Shown here: piece by piece, positions 53,501 through 62,632 of the stretch | How positions within the stretch are numbered: position 1 is the stretch's first letter | How the letters are laid out: every line of letters begins with the position of its first letter | Source: Monocercomonoides exilis | Lineage: Eukaryota; Preaxostyla; Oxymonadida; Polymastigidae | Reading direction: 5' to 3' | DNA length: 64,000 bases | Assembly: GCA_001643675.2 (NCBI GenBank) | Contig: LSRY02000037.1 | Coordinates: forward strand, 124,001 to 188,000 | Notes under the pieces: generated by a model | The model's database searches: none | The model's input: the letters and a program-made list of their open reading frames with translations, nothing else | Told to the model about the DNA's origin: nothing | Made by a program: the position numbers and the translations under genes

Positions 53501-56500
53501 GAATTGGAGCAGGAAGGAACGGGGAACACCAAAGGGATGATTGAAGTTCAAACTAAAGCGTTGTTGAGTGGCATTTGCTTTGCCATTCCAGAGACACTTG
53601 GCTCTCATGAAGCTGTTGTGCAGTGCGATTCAGGGGCATTTAACATGGCAGAGTGTGGGGTGGGTGCGAAAAGAGGAGCAATTAGTTATTCTTTTTTGAG
53701 GGTTTCTGGAGGTCAAGTTACTGTTAATAGACTGGCTGTGAAATCAATGGAGTTTTCTGCGGGATCGTTGTTGAAGATCACAGAAATAGGAGATGAGAAT
53801 TGCACACTTTCTGTGAGCGAATCAACCTTTGAATCAATAAGCACGAGTGAAGGAAATATTCTATTATGCGAAGGCGAGGCAAATGTGAATATAAGTGATT
53901 GCACAATAAAGAAAGTGCTCAGTTCAAAACAGAATGGAGGAGGTGTGAGCATTTTGTTCTTATCAAGCACAAAGCAGAAGATTGTTGGGATTGATAATTG
54001 CACTTTTGATGAATGTGCAGTGTTGGATGGAGGAGGCTGTGGAGGAGGAATGTTTGGGTTGATCTCAGATAGCACTGTTTTGAAGTTGACAGAGTGTTCA
54101 TTCAGTGGCTGTGCTGCGCCAAGTGGAGAGGAGGAAGGGTTTGGAGGAGGAATATATCTTCAACTTATGGAAGAGTCAATTGACTTTGTTGTTTCTGCTC
54201 CAATATTTCCTTCATCAAAGCCGAATGCAGCAAGCCATGGAAGAGATCTGTTTATTCGATCACCAAATCTGAAAAGAACTGTGTCGTCAGACACATTTCC
54301 ATTTGTTGAAGAAGCAGATAAGGTATCGATGGAATCAATGGAAGGTATCGATGGAGATGATACTGATGCTTTCATTCCATTGATCCTATTTTTCAGGGAA
54401 ATAGAAGGGAAGATATATACTTCGTCACAAAGTGGTGTTAACACTGTTGTGTGCGGATTTGAGGAATATCCGTGCTTGTCAATTGATTACTCGCTTCTGA
54501 GACTTTGCGAAAGTGTTGAGAAAATCGTATATGTGAAGGATGCAGTTGACATGAAAGAAGAAGTGGATTTGAGTGATGTGGAATTGAGGGGTGATGGTCA
54601 AGAGAAGGCAGTTCTTTGTGTTCAAGAAATAATGGATGGTGAAGGAAAGAAAGTGATGAGCACTAAAAGTGCTACACACATTGTGAGGTTGAGGGTGGAA
54701 GCTCCATTGGCTTTTACGAATGGAACAACTGTTCTGATCGCTTCAGACGGAGTTGAAGGAGAACTTGAGATTGAAGACTGTTGGTTCACGATGAAAGGCG
54801 AAGAAGTGGGATCAATTGATTACACACTAATTGAGTCAAAGGGATCTTTTCTTTGGTTTGTTGGTGTCAGAGTTGCAAACATAAAGACCAGAAAGTCGCT
54901 TTTTATTCTGTGCAACAAACAGTCATCTGAGAGGAATCGCGAGAATCCATCAATTCAGTTGAAGAACTGCACATTTGAAGGATTGGAAGTGCAAGGTGCC
55001 GATTGCTCAGTTCTTTTTGAATCAACATTGAATGTCGAATGCTTGATAACAGAGAATAATATGACAAATATCAGTTCCTTGGAGAGTATTGAAGGCGGAG
55101 CGATGAGATGTGCCCTCGGAAATAATGGAATGCTTTGTGTGTCAAAAAGCAATATTTCAAGATGCAGAGCAAAAACAGCAACTTCTGGAAAAGGAGGGTG
55201 GTTGTATCTGGAGTATGGAAGCACTGCAACTTTCAAGATTGAAAGTCTCTTGTTTGGAGAATGTGATGCATATTGTGGGAAAAACATGTATATTCGAGGA
55301 CAGTGCCTCTGGAATTCACTGGGCCGTGAACAAATTGGCCAGGAAATATCTTCAGAAAAGGTGAGGTGGAATGAGTTTATATGCTTTGAGGAGGAAGAAT
55401 TGTTGGAGGTTCCTCTGGCTCTATTTACCAGTGAGTGGGAGCTGCCAGCATATGTGGAAGGAGAAAGCGGAAGGAATTACCCTCTGTGTGGATTTGAGTG
55501 GTTTGGATGCAGATCCATAGTATATGCAGGGGATGTGCGATTCAAAACAGGGAAAGCAGGAGTCAGATTACAAAGAACATTCAGCTTTAAAGATGCAGTT
55601 GTTCTTTCTTCTCGAGGTTATGATATTGATGTTGAGAATATTGGAGATGAGATTGAAGTTGAAGAAGGAGGAAGCGGAGAAGGAGCAGGTCTAATAAAGT
55701 GTGTGAACGAGGTTAAGTTGTCGAAAATGGTGTTGGTGCTTCCTTCATTGTTTTCACCGACAGCCAGAGAATGCTTAGTGCTGTGTGAAGGGTCAAAAGT
55801 GGTGCTTGAAAAAATGGGAATGAAAATGCAGACAGTTGGGAAGCAGTGTAAATACAGCTTGGTGAAAGGAGTTGGAGGGGCTGTGATCATTAGTGAATTG
55901 AATCTTGTTGATTTTGAATTTTCTGCATTGCCAGCAATTGAGCTGAGGGGCGGAGGCGTCATTGGAAATGTGGATAATTTGGTGATAAGAAACACAAAGA
56001 GAAACGGGAATGGAGGGCTTGTGGAGATTGATTGCGAAGCAAAAATGAGCATTGTGAATTCATCTGTGTGTGAGGGGACGTTTGCTGGCCATTGCGTATT
56101 GATGGTTGATGAAACAAGCGAACTGAGCTTGCAAGAGTGCAATGTGAGTGATATGTCAAGATCAAACGGAGATGGTGGGGGTATTGTGGGGGTTGTGGGA
56201 GATGGGAAGAAGATAGAGGTGAAGAAATGCAATTTCAGTCGAGTTTCGTGTTCCTCAACTGGCTCAAAAGGAGGATGCATGATGGTCAGAGTGATGAACA
56301 GAGGAATGTTTTTGTTTGATTCCAACAGTGTTGAAGGATGCAAGGTTCCAGCAACTGAAGGATTTGGTGGAGGGCTGCATCTCACGTTGGAAGATGCAAA
56401 TTTGACATATTCGATGAAGAGTGTTGCTTTTGGTGAGAATGACGCACAGCGTGGGGCGGATGTTTATCTGGTATGCAAAAACCCGAGGCAGATGGTGGAT

Positions 56501-59500
56501 CCATTGCTGTGGGAAGGGTCAGCGGAGGTTGGGGAGGATGAGAGCAGAAAATGGGTGATAGATCCATCGGATGAAAGAATGAACATGACGCTTCTGCGGT
56601 TTCTGTTTCCTTCAGACGATGATATTATTTATGTGGATGAGAGAGAAGGAAAAGAAGTGGAAGGATGTGGCTCGAGTGTGAGTCCGTGCATGGAGCTGGG
56701 ATATGGATACAGCAAACTTGGAGATACAAGAACAATCCTGCACATTCAGGACTCTGCGAGTCTGGTGAGTGAGATTGATCGCAAAGACGAGAAGCTGATG
56801 ATCCGAGGTGAAGAGCGAAAATCTGAGATGATTGTTGGAATTCATGGACATGTTATGCTTTCGACTGGTTCTTTGTCGACTTCACTAACATTTCAGAATA
56901 TCATATTTACTCTTCCTATTTCACGAGGCAAGTATGGAGAAGTGATCAAAGGAAAGGCTGGGCGAGTGAATGTGATTTCTTGTGTATTTGGAGGAAAGCC
57001 TGATTCTTGGGCAGTGTGTCCAACGTGGATAATTCGCGGGGAAGGAAGTGTGGTGCAGATTGATAACACAAGATGGGAAATGATGGATTTTGGCACAGAC
57101 AGCGGAATTTGTGTTTTGCATTCAGGAATACTAAATGTTGTCGGAAGCACAATATCTGAAGTGAATTGCAGCAGCGAGGCGCTGTTTATCTGCAGCAAAG
57201 ACTCGAGCATGGTAATAAATGACACATGTGTCATGAATTGTCGATTTTCCATTGGCAGCGTGATTCGAGCAAAAAATGGAACGATGGTGGGCATCGAGAA
57301 TGGCACATCATTTGAGCGATGCACTTCGAATGAAGGTAATGGTGGATGCATAAACTGTGAGTCAGTTGGAAACTGCAGCGTGCGGGTGAAAGATGTTTCG
57401 TTTCTTTTCTGCGGGGTGAATGAAATGAATGGAAGAGGAGGAGCAATTTATTATTGGATGTTCAATGATTTGTCGAGTGAAATCGAGTTCTCAGCACTGA
57501 GTTTCCAAGATAATCAGGCGCATGAAGGGAGAGACGTGTTTGTTGGAAGCGTGAATTTGAACAAATCTGTAACTGCCAATAGATTTTGTTTTAAGCTTTT
57601 TGATGATGACGGGAATCAAACATCATTTATTGAAGGGACAGACACAACTATTTTCAACGGAAAAGCGGTAGATCTTGCGTTATTTTTGGCTGAATACACA
57701 TCTCACTCTGTTGTTGTTTCCCCATCTGGTCTGGATCTTGTTGGGTGTGGAGGCGAAAAAATGCCGTGTCAAACATTTTGGAGTGGATTTGGACATCTTG
57801 AAGATTCAACTCTTGGTATGAGAAATTTACAGATTGAGCAAATTGCAAATGTCCAAGATGCTTTTGTGATGACAAATCTGAAAATAAGTTCTTTCGCAAC
57901 AGATTCTAATTGCACCCTTCAGATTGATCCACAGTTAAACACACACGATGCTGATTGTGTGTTTTTCACATCAATTGATGTTCAATTTGTGCATGTTATA
58001 TTTTCAATTCCCATCGCTTTGCCTCCTTCTTTGAAAAGTCTGATTATGTCGATTTCAGATCTGTCTTCTTCGTCGACTCTTATTCTCACAAATTGTTCCT
58101 TCAATCTCTGTGATATTTCCTCTGTGGATCGATTAGTTCAATGCTCTCTAATTTCAACAGCAGGAGGTTTTGTGGAATTGGAAAGCTGTGTTTTTGAGAC
58201 GCTTTCATTTTTGCAAGTGCCGTTGGAATTTGAATCAACGGTTCATGTGAAAAACAGTTCTTTTGTTGATGTGGAAGCGCCAGAAAGTGCTTCAGGCGGT
58301 GCGATGAAAGTGACACTTGGAACTTCTGGCCAGTTGGAAGTAAATGGAGGGGAATTGAAGCATTGCAGATGCTCGAAAGGAAACGGAAGAGGAGGAGGAA
58401 TGTGTGTTGACTGTAGAGAAACAATTATATCAGACTTATTGGAGCTGAGGAATGTTGAGTTTGAAAAGAATGATGCATGGACGGGGAAGAACATCTATGT
58501 GCTGTCATCAGATTTGAACAAAACAATCACAACTGATTCATTTGCATTTGATTTCACAAAATCACAGAACGATAGCCGAGCATTTGTGGGAAGCGACTTG
58601 ACGATTGGTGATGTAGATTTGCTTCGATTTTTGATGCCTTATTGGAATAGCGAGATATTTGTTTCTTCAGGAGGATTTGACTTGCTGCATTGCGGGAATG
58701 AAAATGAGCCATGCTTCACATTTTGGATGGGAATGAGCCATATTGATTGGAACGCGAGAGAGAAAATGATTATTGTTGAAGGTGAAACAGCTGTTGCAAA
58801 TGAATATGAGCTGTCATTGTTCAGGATTGTTTCATCAAGCGTAGAAAGAGAAGAAAAAACGAAATCAAAGTTGAAGTTTTTGAAGAAGTTGAATGGATCA
58901 AGTGGGGGATATATCATCAACAAAGAAAATCTTACGATAGAATTGATCATTCTTTCAGTTGATTTGCTGTATGAAGGCTCGGCAGAGAGTGTGATTGTGA
59001 ATGAGAAAGGTGTGCTACAGCTTGAGAAATGTTGTTTTGAAGTGAAAGAAGCAGAATGCAGTTTTATCGAGATGAGAAAAGGAGTGCTGGAAGCGAATGA
59101 TCTATCAATGAAATTATCTTCAACAGGAATGAGTGTTTTCATTATTTATTCGGGAAGCATTTGCCGCTGTAATGAGCTTGAATTCGCACAGATAAGTATT
59201 TCTGGGGGATGTGTGTTTGAGGTGAAGACAAAAGCGGGAAACTCAAACGAAAGCGGGATGGTTTGTGTGAATGGATCGACTTTTGACACATTGGAGCGGG
59301 GAGACAATGGGGCATGCATAATTCACACAGATAAAGAGAACGAAATCGATGTTGAAGTGAATGGATGCAGCTTTGTGGATGACAAGTCTGAAGAAAGTGC
59401 ATGCGGGGGAGTTATGCATTTTTGCATCAACTCAGGTGGAAGATTAACCGTGAGTGACACAACAATGATGAGATGCAGCTGTTCGATGAGCGGGAGAGGA

Positions 59501-62500
59501 GGCGGGGTGTATGTGAGCACAGATAATACAGGAGAGTTAAACTTTGTGTTCAGGAGGATGAAGTTTATTGGAAACACAGCTGGGGTTGGAAACGACATAT
59601 ATGTGCAGTGCCATAACATTTCAAGACAGATAAATGACACTCAATTCAGATTCTCGCTGAAGGAAGGTGCATATTCGTCAACAAACGCGATATACGGATC
59701 GGACACGACTGACCACGTGATGGATACAAATCTGATGGACTTCATTACAATATATGAAAGTGATATGATAATTGTTTCATCATCTGAAGGGAAAGAAGGA
59801 AAGAATGAAAGGCAGTGCGGAACTGTGGTGATGCCATGTGCAAGCGTTGGGTATGGACTGCGTCATTTGACAAACGAAGTGATGAGTATGCTGCTTGTTG
59901 ATGAGAAATCGGTGATTGAGGAAGCGATTGTATTAGATAGCATGACGTTCTTGTCTCGAATGCAAAGCAACGCAAATATTGAAGTTGTGTCAGATATAGA
60001 ACAAGCGAGTGATACCATTATTGAGATTCTGAATAGCGTGACTATGGCGATGCTGAGCTTCAAATTTCCTGCTGAGTTGCTTTCGTTGCATGCATCGTTT
60101 ATTTCCGTGAAAGGCGGGAGTTTAGAAGCAAATGGCTGTACCTTTTCTTCATTGAATCCATGGAATGAAGCGAACAGTCTCTCTTTTCATCTTGTATATT
60201 CAATGGCAAGTGATTGCACTTTTGACAAATGCGTGATCAGCAACTTATTCTTTCAAGAATCGGTGTTTAAGTTCAAAGAGAGTTATGCAACCTTTTCATC
60301 TTGTAGTATAACAGATTTAATGCATTCTTTTGGTGTTGTGGATCATTTTGAAGGGAGACTTGAGATGATAAACACAATGATTGGAAATATTTCAAGGAAA
60401 GGTGAGAGTTCAGCTTCAGTAATATCAGGATTTTCTTTGAAGGTTTCTATCAAAAACTGCCTATTAAAATCAAAATGTGCACAAGTGGAAAAAGGAAGTC
60501 TTGCAGACTTTATGGAATGCTCATCTGTGGAAATGGAATTCTGCACAATTGAAGGAAGAATATCATCAGACAGTGAAGAAATGCAAGAAAGAGCAAACTC
60601 AGATGAAGCATGCTCATGGAATGGATCTCTTGTTGATTTTGGGGAATGCCAAGTGATGATGAAAGACACAGTTGTTTGCAACTCATCTTTTGGAGGGATT
60701 TCATTTGATCGAAGCAATGTGACAATTGAAAATGGAGAATTCATGAACAACAATCCAATGATCGGGAAATATCCATCGATTCGAAGGAACATTGTTTGCA
60801 GCGATGATGCGACAGTGAATGTTGTGAGCCTGAAGGGCGGAGATGGAGCGAAAGAAAACAGCTCGTTGTGGATGCTGAACAAGGGGTGCAATGCGGAAGG
60901 GATGCTGGAAGGGCTGAAGTCTGTGCTGTTTATTCCGGTTCTTGATTCAGTGAGCATGGCAGAAGAAGGGGCTGTGATGAGTCTGAGCTTCCGAGGGGCG
61001 CTTTTCATTCAATGCAAGCTGGGGTTTGAGATTGTGACAAGAATGGGAAGCACAAAGCTGATTGAGAAGTGGGAGTTTTCGGAGGGCGATTTTGCATCAG
61101 AAGCAGAAGTGCACTCGTCGATTTCGTCTGCGATGATCACTTCTTCACCCGACGAGTCGGAAGTGGCAGCAGCGATCATATTTGGAGAAAAGAATGCAGA
61201 AACGGATCTGTTCGTTCTGAAGAACAGAAGTGAACCTCAAACAAGGGGAGATGGAAAACTTGTTGAAGGAGGAAAAGAAGGAAAATCATCTTTGTCGTTG
61301 ATTGTGATTATTATGGCCATTGTTCTATTAATAGTTTTGGTTGCATTGATTATTTTTGTAATTCGATGGAGAAAGCAAAAGAGAAGAACAGAAGAATTGG
61401 AGGTGATTGTGGAAGACACAGTGAAGAAGGATCCGAAGGCATTTGAGATGGTGACGATGGAGATGTCACCTGAGGAGCAATGGAGGAGAGCAGAGAGAGA
61501 GGCAGAGAAGAAGAATGAGGAGAGGATAAAGAAGAGAATAAATGGAAAGGAGATGGTTCATTCGGAGTCATCGGAGCATTTGCTGAGTGAGAGTGGATCG
61601 ACTGAATATATTTTGGGAAGAGATTCAGACAAGATTCCTGATTGGGCACTGGAAAAGGAGGAGGAGGAAGAGATAAGGAAGCGAACACCATCACCATCCA
61701 TCTCATCCACTTCAACCACTTCAACGACTGATTCAGATTCAACATTTGTTCGATCAGAGTGTCTGTGCCCAACAACCTCATCCATGTCGAATCTGGTTGA
61801 TGCGATGGCCTGCTCATCCCCTCATGAGAAGCTGATTGTGGACTTGAGGGATTCATTATTCATGCTGCTTCACGGAAGGAACGAGAAGAAAGAGATGGCG
61901 ATAGGCACACTGGAGGAGCGGGAGGTGACAGCAGCTCAGATCATGTTCTGGGTGGCGAACGGGGTGCTTCATTGCTTTGACGAGCTCAAAGTGGAGCTTC
62001 AATCGCTGGATGGTCTGAGTCCGCACATTGTGCTGTTCTCAGAGCACATGGTGATCTGCATTGCGATGCACTCAGACTGCTCGACAGACTCGGATTCATC
62101 GTCCATCTCATCATCAACGACTGTTGTGACATCTGCCAGTGATGATGAAAGTGACTCCCTTCCTTCATCATCTTTTGAGGATGAGGAAGAATTCAAAAAA
62201 GAGTGCCTTCGGTGGAAGGCGCCGGAGCTGGTGAGTGGAGCGAAGAAGCATGCGACGAAGAAGACAGTGGTGTTTTCGATTGGGATGATGGTGTGGGAGT
62301 GTGTGACGCTGAAGATGCCGTTTGGGGAGTATGACGGGTCGGGGGCAGGGGAGCTGATTGTTGAAGGGGCGAGGCCTCGCATGGAGATGATGGAGGGGTC
62401 GAGGCTGTCGGGATGTGTGAAGGAGTGTGTACTGCAGAAGGGCAGGGAGCGGCCAGAGCTGGGGAGGCTGAAGCGAGAGTTTTTTGGGTATTTCCCATCG

Positions 62501-62632
62501 GGAGCAACGATGGTGACAGCGACAGACGCGATTTGGCTGTATGAGGGGAGCGATGTGTTCTATGGAAGTGGGGGTATTTGCAGCAGCAGCGACAGCGACA
62601 GCGGCAGCACATGCACAGAAATGGGAGGATGA
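50597..62632 (+). CDS. Giant modular beta-helix surface protein with membrane helix and pseudokinase (4,011 aa)
   Basis: ATG at 50597 follows an in-frame TAG at 50582-50584, so the start is well bounded; a second ATG at 50618 gives a cleaner signal peptide (MESTKDTFLRVVFCCAFLS). The ectodomain has eight modules of about 350 residues. Each opens with a V-x-x-x-x-G...CG....PC signature (starting near 52246, 53290, 54412, 55448, 56627, 57707, 58651 and 59767) and each contains beta-helix rungs with Cys pairs and GNGGG or GRGGG motifs. A membrane helix lies at about residues 3564-3590, followed by Arg/Lys. The cytoplasmic end has a kinase-like C-lobe with an APE motif near residue 3875 but no glycine loop, VAIK, HRD or DFG. 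Juxtamembrane blocks (DPKAFEMVTMEMSPE, SESSEHLLSESGSTEYILGR) and the N-terminal part of the kinase-like region are nearly identical to the gene at 16372-24486. Single exon, ends TGA. Role unknown; receptor or adhesin is inference. Confidence 0.85.
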   Translation: MPKPNFLMESTKDTFLRVVFCCAFLSIICQQSFSKEFQYSTMIDHQNNDDFYLSEKELIRKFMSSNCCTETSFVDSQIINAKEKQINQFSQKQTTLNDYLLVSNATLMIKKAFMMQKQFGGVAKTNRNSLFWCQDCSLIFSSFENASTFEACGGCLRLQNVSVTKFCPFKEILPLTCGRNDVYSQHQPKIKFGNCEFNSLFTERQTSILGCGDVEDLEIHECSFLNISQKFTKYNTKHRYCSSSKWIGCSVYSSMFHGCSNAQFGSIIVPTNEKLLLLNSSFEDCSVTHSPQNGTENAYSTGDVIASSVIFSDLSSSTTVGLAMRLSGNATLRATNCSFLNVNSSLVNEGLYGGAVSHIGNGFHFSYGCNYSNCSAGYAGGGLNSRSSAIQSVKCCIFEHCKSRHYSGLFCYYQSNGTVFANNYVLYCIASYYTAGMGVCFTKCYPILSECVFGFCENNANYGTLSFVWESANNTTGIVQISFCYFENNTIGATDCGCDISSWGNKIYDEKVIFDSFVSSYSSSTQPCRVTIGWADRSEWLPLLPETAPYVFVSSIFGDDNKENCGFGGIPCETIPKGMLKRTNSQPLIVEEGSYIHDEIAVSSTNVTLRGEDPETSTLISSNTEEGKALFDVTVGYLSISRFTVIHSNKNSNPGSAVLRMRGNGKIEISDSIFRGEEAGSVASTTSMIILEGGETTMNSVSFSLFTSMCQLVSFSTPSQLSVKSVVFDSVRRTVGNGAIFEGRLKNNEICEMNNITFSGCECSEGNGGGIWMELERGSMFFVGNTSDGSGTVVLSGCKAKQKSASNLCGCGGGIYLWVGDEADTFALKRVRFNDCKASKGNNVFVNASRLIGLVNTATIGFNLSLSDFDCARGSERSTTGDEFWIPLVVYLWSNLTTFAHVGGTEGADFSRCGFAEIPCETIGQAVSVRFEEKNRYIELHNPFVLKEELNLKGYEWMIMASLNGTSIELEQEGTGNTKGMIEVQTKALLSGICFAIPETLGSHEAVVQCDSGAFNMAECGVGAKRGAISYSFLRVSGGQVTVNRLAVKSMEFSAGSLLKITEIGDENCTLSVSESTFESISTSEGNILLCEGEANVNISDCTIKKVLSSKQNGGGVSILFLSSTKQKIVGIDNCTFDECAVLDGGGCGGGMFGLISDSTVLKLTECSFSGCAAPSGEEEGFGGGIYLQLMEESIDFVVSAPIFPSSKPNAASHGRDLFIRSPNLKRTVSSDTFPFVEEADKVSMESMEGIDGDDTDAFIPLILFFREIEGKIYTSSQSGVNTVVCGFEEYPCLSIDYSLLRLCESVEKIVYVKDAVDMKEEVDLSDVELRGDGQEKAVLCVQEIMDGEGKKVMSTKSATHIVRLRVEAPLAFTNGTTVLIASDGVEGELEIEDCWFTMKGEEVGSIDYTLIESKGSFLWFVGVRVANIKTRKSLFILCNKQSSERNRENPSIQLKNCTFEGLEVQGADCSVLFESTLNVECLITENNMTNISSLESIEGGAMRCALGNNGMLCVSKSNISRCRAKTATSGKGGWLYLEYGSTATFKIESLLFGECDAYCGKNMYIRGQCLWNSLGREQIGQEISSEKVRWNEFICFEEEELLEVPLALFTSEWELPAYVEGESGRNYPLCGFEWFGCRSIVYAGDVRFKTGKAGVRLQRTFSFKDAVVLSSRGYDIDVENIGDEIEVEEGGSGEGAGLIKCVNEVKLSKMVLVLPSLFSPTARECLVLCEGSKVVLEKMGMKMQTVGKQCKYSLVKGVGGAVIISELNLVDFEFSALPAIELRGGGVIGNVDNLVIRNTKRNGNGGLVEIDCEAKMSIVNSSVCEGTFAGHCVLMVDETSELSLQECNVSDMSRSNGDGGGIVGVVGDGKKIEVKKCNFSRVSCSSTGSKGGCMMVRVMNRGMFLFDSNSVEGCKVPATEGFGGGLHLTLEDANLTYSMKSVAFGENDAQRGADVYLVCKNPRQMVDPLLWEGSAEVGEDESRKWVIDPSDERMNMTLLRFLFPSDDDIIYVDEREGKEVEGCGSSVSPCMELGYGYSKLGDTRTILHIQDSASLVSEIDRKDEKLMIRGEERKSEMIVGIHGHVMLSTGSLSTSLTFQNIIFTLPISRGKYGEVIKGKAGRVNVISCVFGGKPDSWAVCPTWIIRGEGSVVQIDNTRWEMMDFGTDSGICVLHSGILNVVGSTISEVNCSSEALFICSKDSSMVINDTCVMNCRFSIGSVIRAKNGTMVGIENGTSFERCTSNEGNGGCINCESVGNCSVRVKDVSFLFCGVNEMNGRGGAIYYWMFNDLSSEIEFSALSFQDNQAHEGRDVFVGSVNLNKSVTANRFCFKLFDDDGNQTSFIEGTDTTIFNGKAVDLALFLAEYTSHSVVVSPSGLDLVGCGGEKMPCQTFWSGFGHLEDSTLGMRNLQIEQIANVQDAFVMTNLKISSFATDSNCTLQIDPQLNTHDADCVFFTSIDVQFVHVIFSIPIALPPSLKSLIMSISDLSSSSTLILTNCSFNLCDISSVDRLVQCSLISTAGGFVELESCVFETLSFLQVPLEFESTVHVKNSSFVDVEAPESASGGAMKVTLGTSGQLEVNGGELKHCRCSKGNGRGGGMCVDCRETIISDLLELRNVEFEKNDAWTGKNIYVLSSDLNKTITTDSFAFDFTKSQNDSRAFVGSDLTIGDVDLLRFLMPYWNSEIFVSSGGFDLLHCGNENEPCFTFWMGMSHIDWNAREKMIIVEGETAVANEYELSLFRIVSSSVEREEKTKSKLKFLKKLNGSSGGYIINKENLTIELIILSVDLLYEGSAESVIVNEKGVLQLEKCCFEVKEAECSFIEMRKGVLEANDLSMKLSSTGMSVFIIYSGSICRCNELEFAQISISGGCVFEVKTKAGNSNESGMVCVNGSTFDTLERGDNGACIIHTDKENEIDVEVNGCSFVDDKSEESACGGVMHFCINSGGRLTVSDTTMMRCSCSMSGRGGGVYVSTDNTGELNFVFRRMKFIGNTAGVGNDIYVQCHNISRQINDTQFRFSLKEGAYSSTNAIYGSDTTDHVMDTNLMDFITIYESDMIIVSSSEGKEGKNERQCGTVVMPCASVGYGLRHLTNEVMSMLLVDEKSVIEEAIVLDSMTFLSRMQSNANIEVVSDIEQASDTIIEILNSVTMAMLSFKFPAELLSLHASFISVKGGSLEANGCTFSSLNPWNEANSLSFHLVYSMASDCTFDKCVISNLFFQESVFKFKESYATFSSCSITDLMHSFGVVDHFEGRLEMINTMIGNISRKGESSASVISGFSLKVSIKNCLLKSKCAQVEKGSLADFMECSSVEMEFCTIEGRISSDSEEMQERANSDEACSWNGSLVDFGECQVMMKDTVVCNSSFGGISFDRSNVTIENGEFMNNNPMIGKYPSIRRNIVCSDDATVNVVSLKGGDGAKENSSLWMLNKGCNAEGMLEGLKSVLFIPVLDSVSMAEEGAVMSLSFRGALFIQCKLGFEIVTRMGSTKLIEKWEFSEGDFASEAEVHSSISSAMITSSPDESEVAAAIIFGEKNAETDLFVLKNRSEPQTRGDGKLVEGGKEGKSSLSLIVIIMAIVLLIVLVALIIFVIRWRKQKRRTEELEVIVEDTVKKDPKAFEMVTMEMSPEEQWRRAEREAEKKNEERIKKRINGKEMVHSESSEHLLSESGSTEYILGRDSDKIPDWALEKEEEEEIRKRTPSPSISSTSTTSTTDSDSTFVRSECLCPTTSSMSNLVDAMACSSPHEKLIVDLRDSLFMLLHGRNEKKEMAIGTLEEREVTAAQIMFWVANGVLHCFDELKVELQSLDGLSPHIVLFSEHMVICIAMHSDCSTDSDSSSISSSTTVVTSASDDESDSLPSSSFEDEEEFKKECLRWKAPELVSGAKKHATKKTVVFSIGMMVWECVTLKMPFGEYDGSGAGELIVEGARPRMEMMEGSRLSGCVKECVLQKGRERPELGRLKREFFGYFPSGATMVTATDAIWLYEGSDVFYGSGGICSSSDSDSGSTCTEMGG

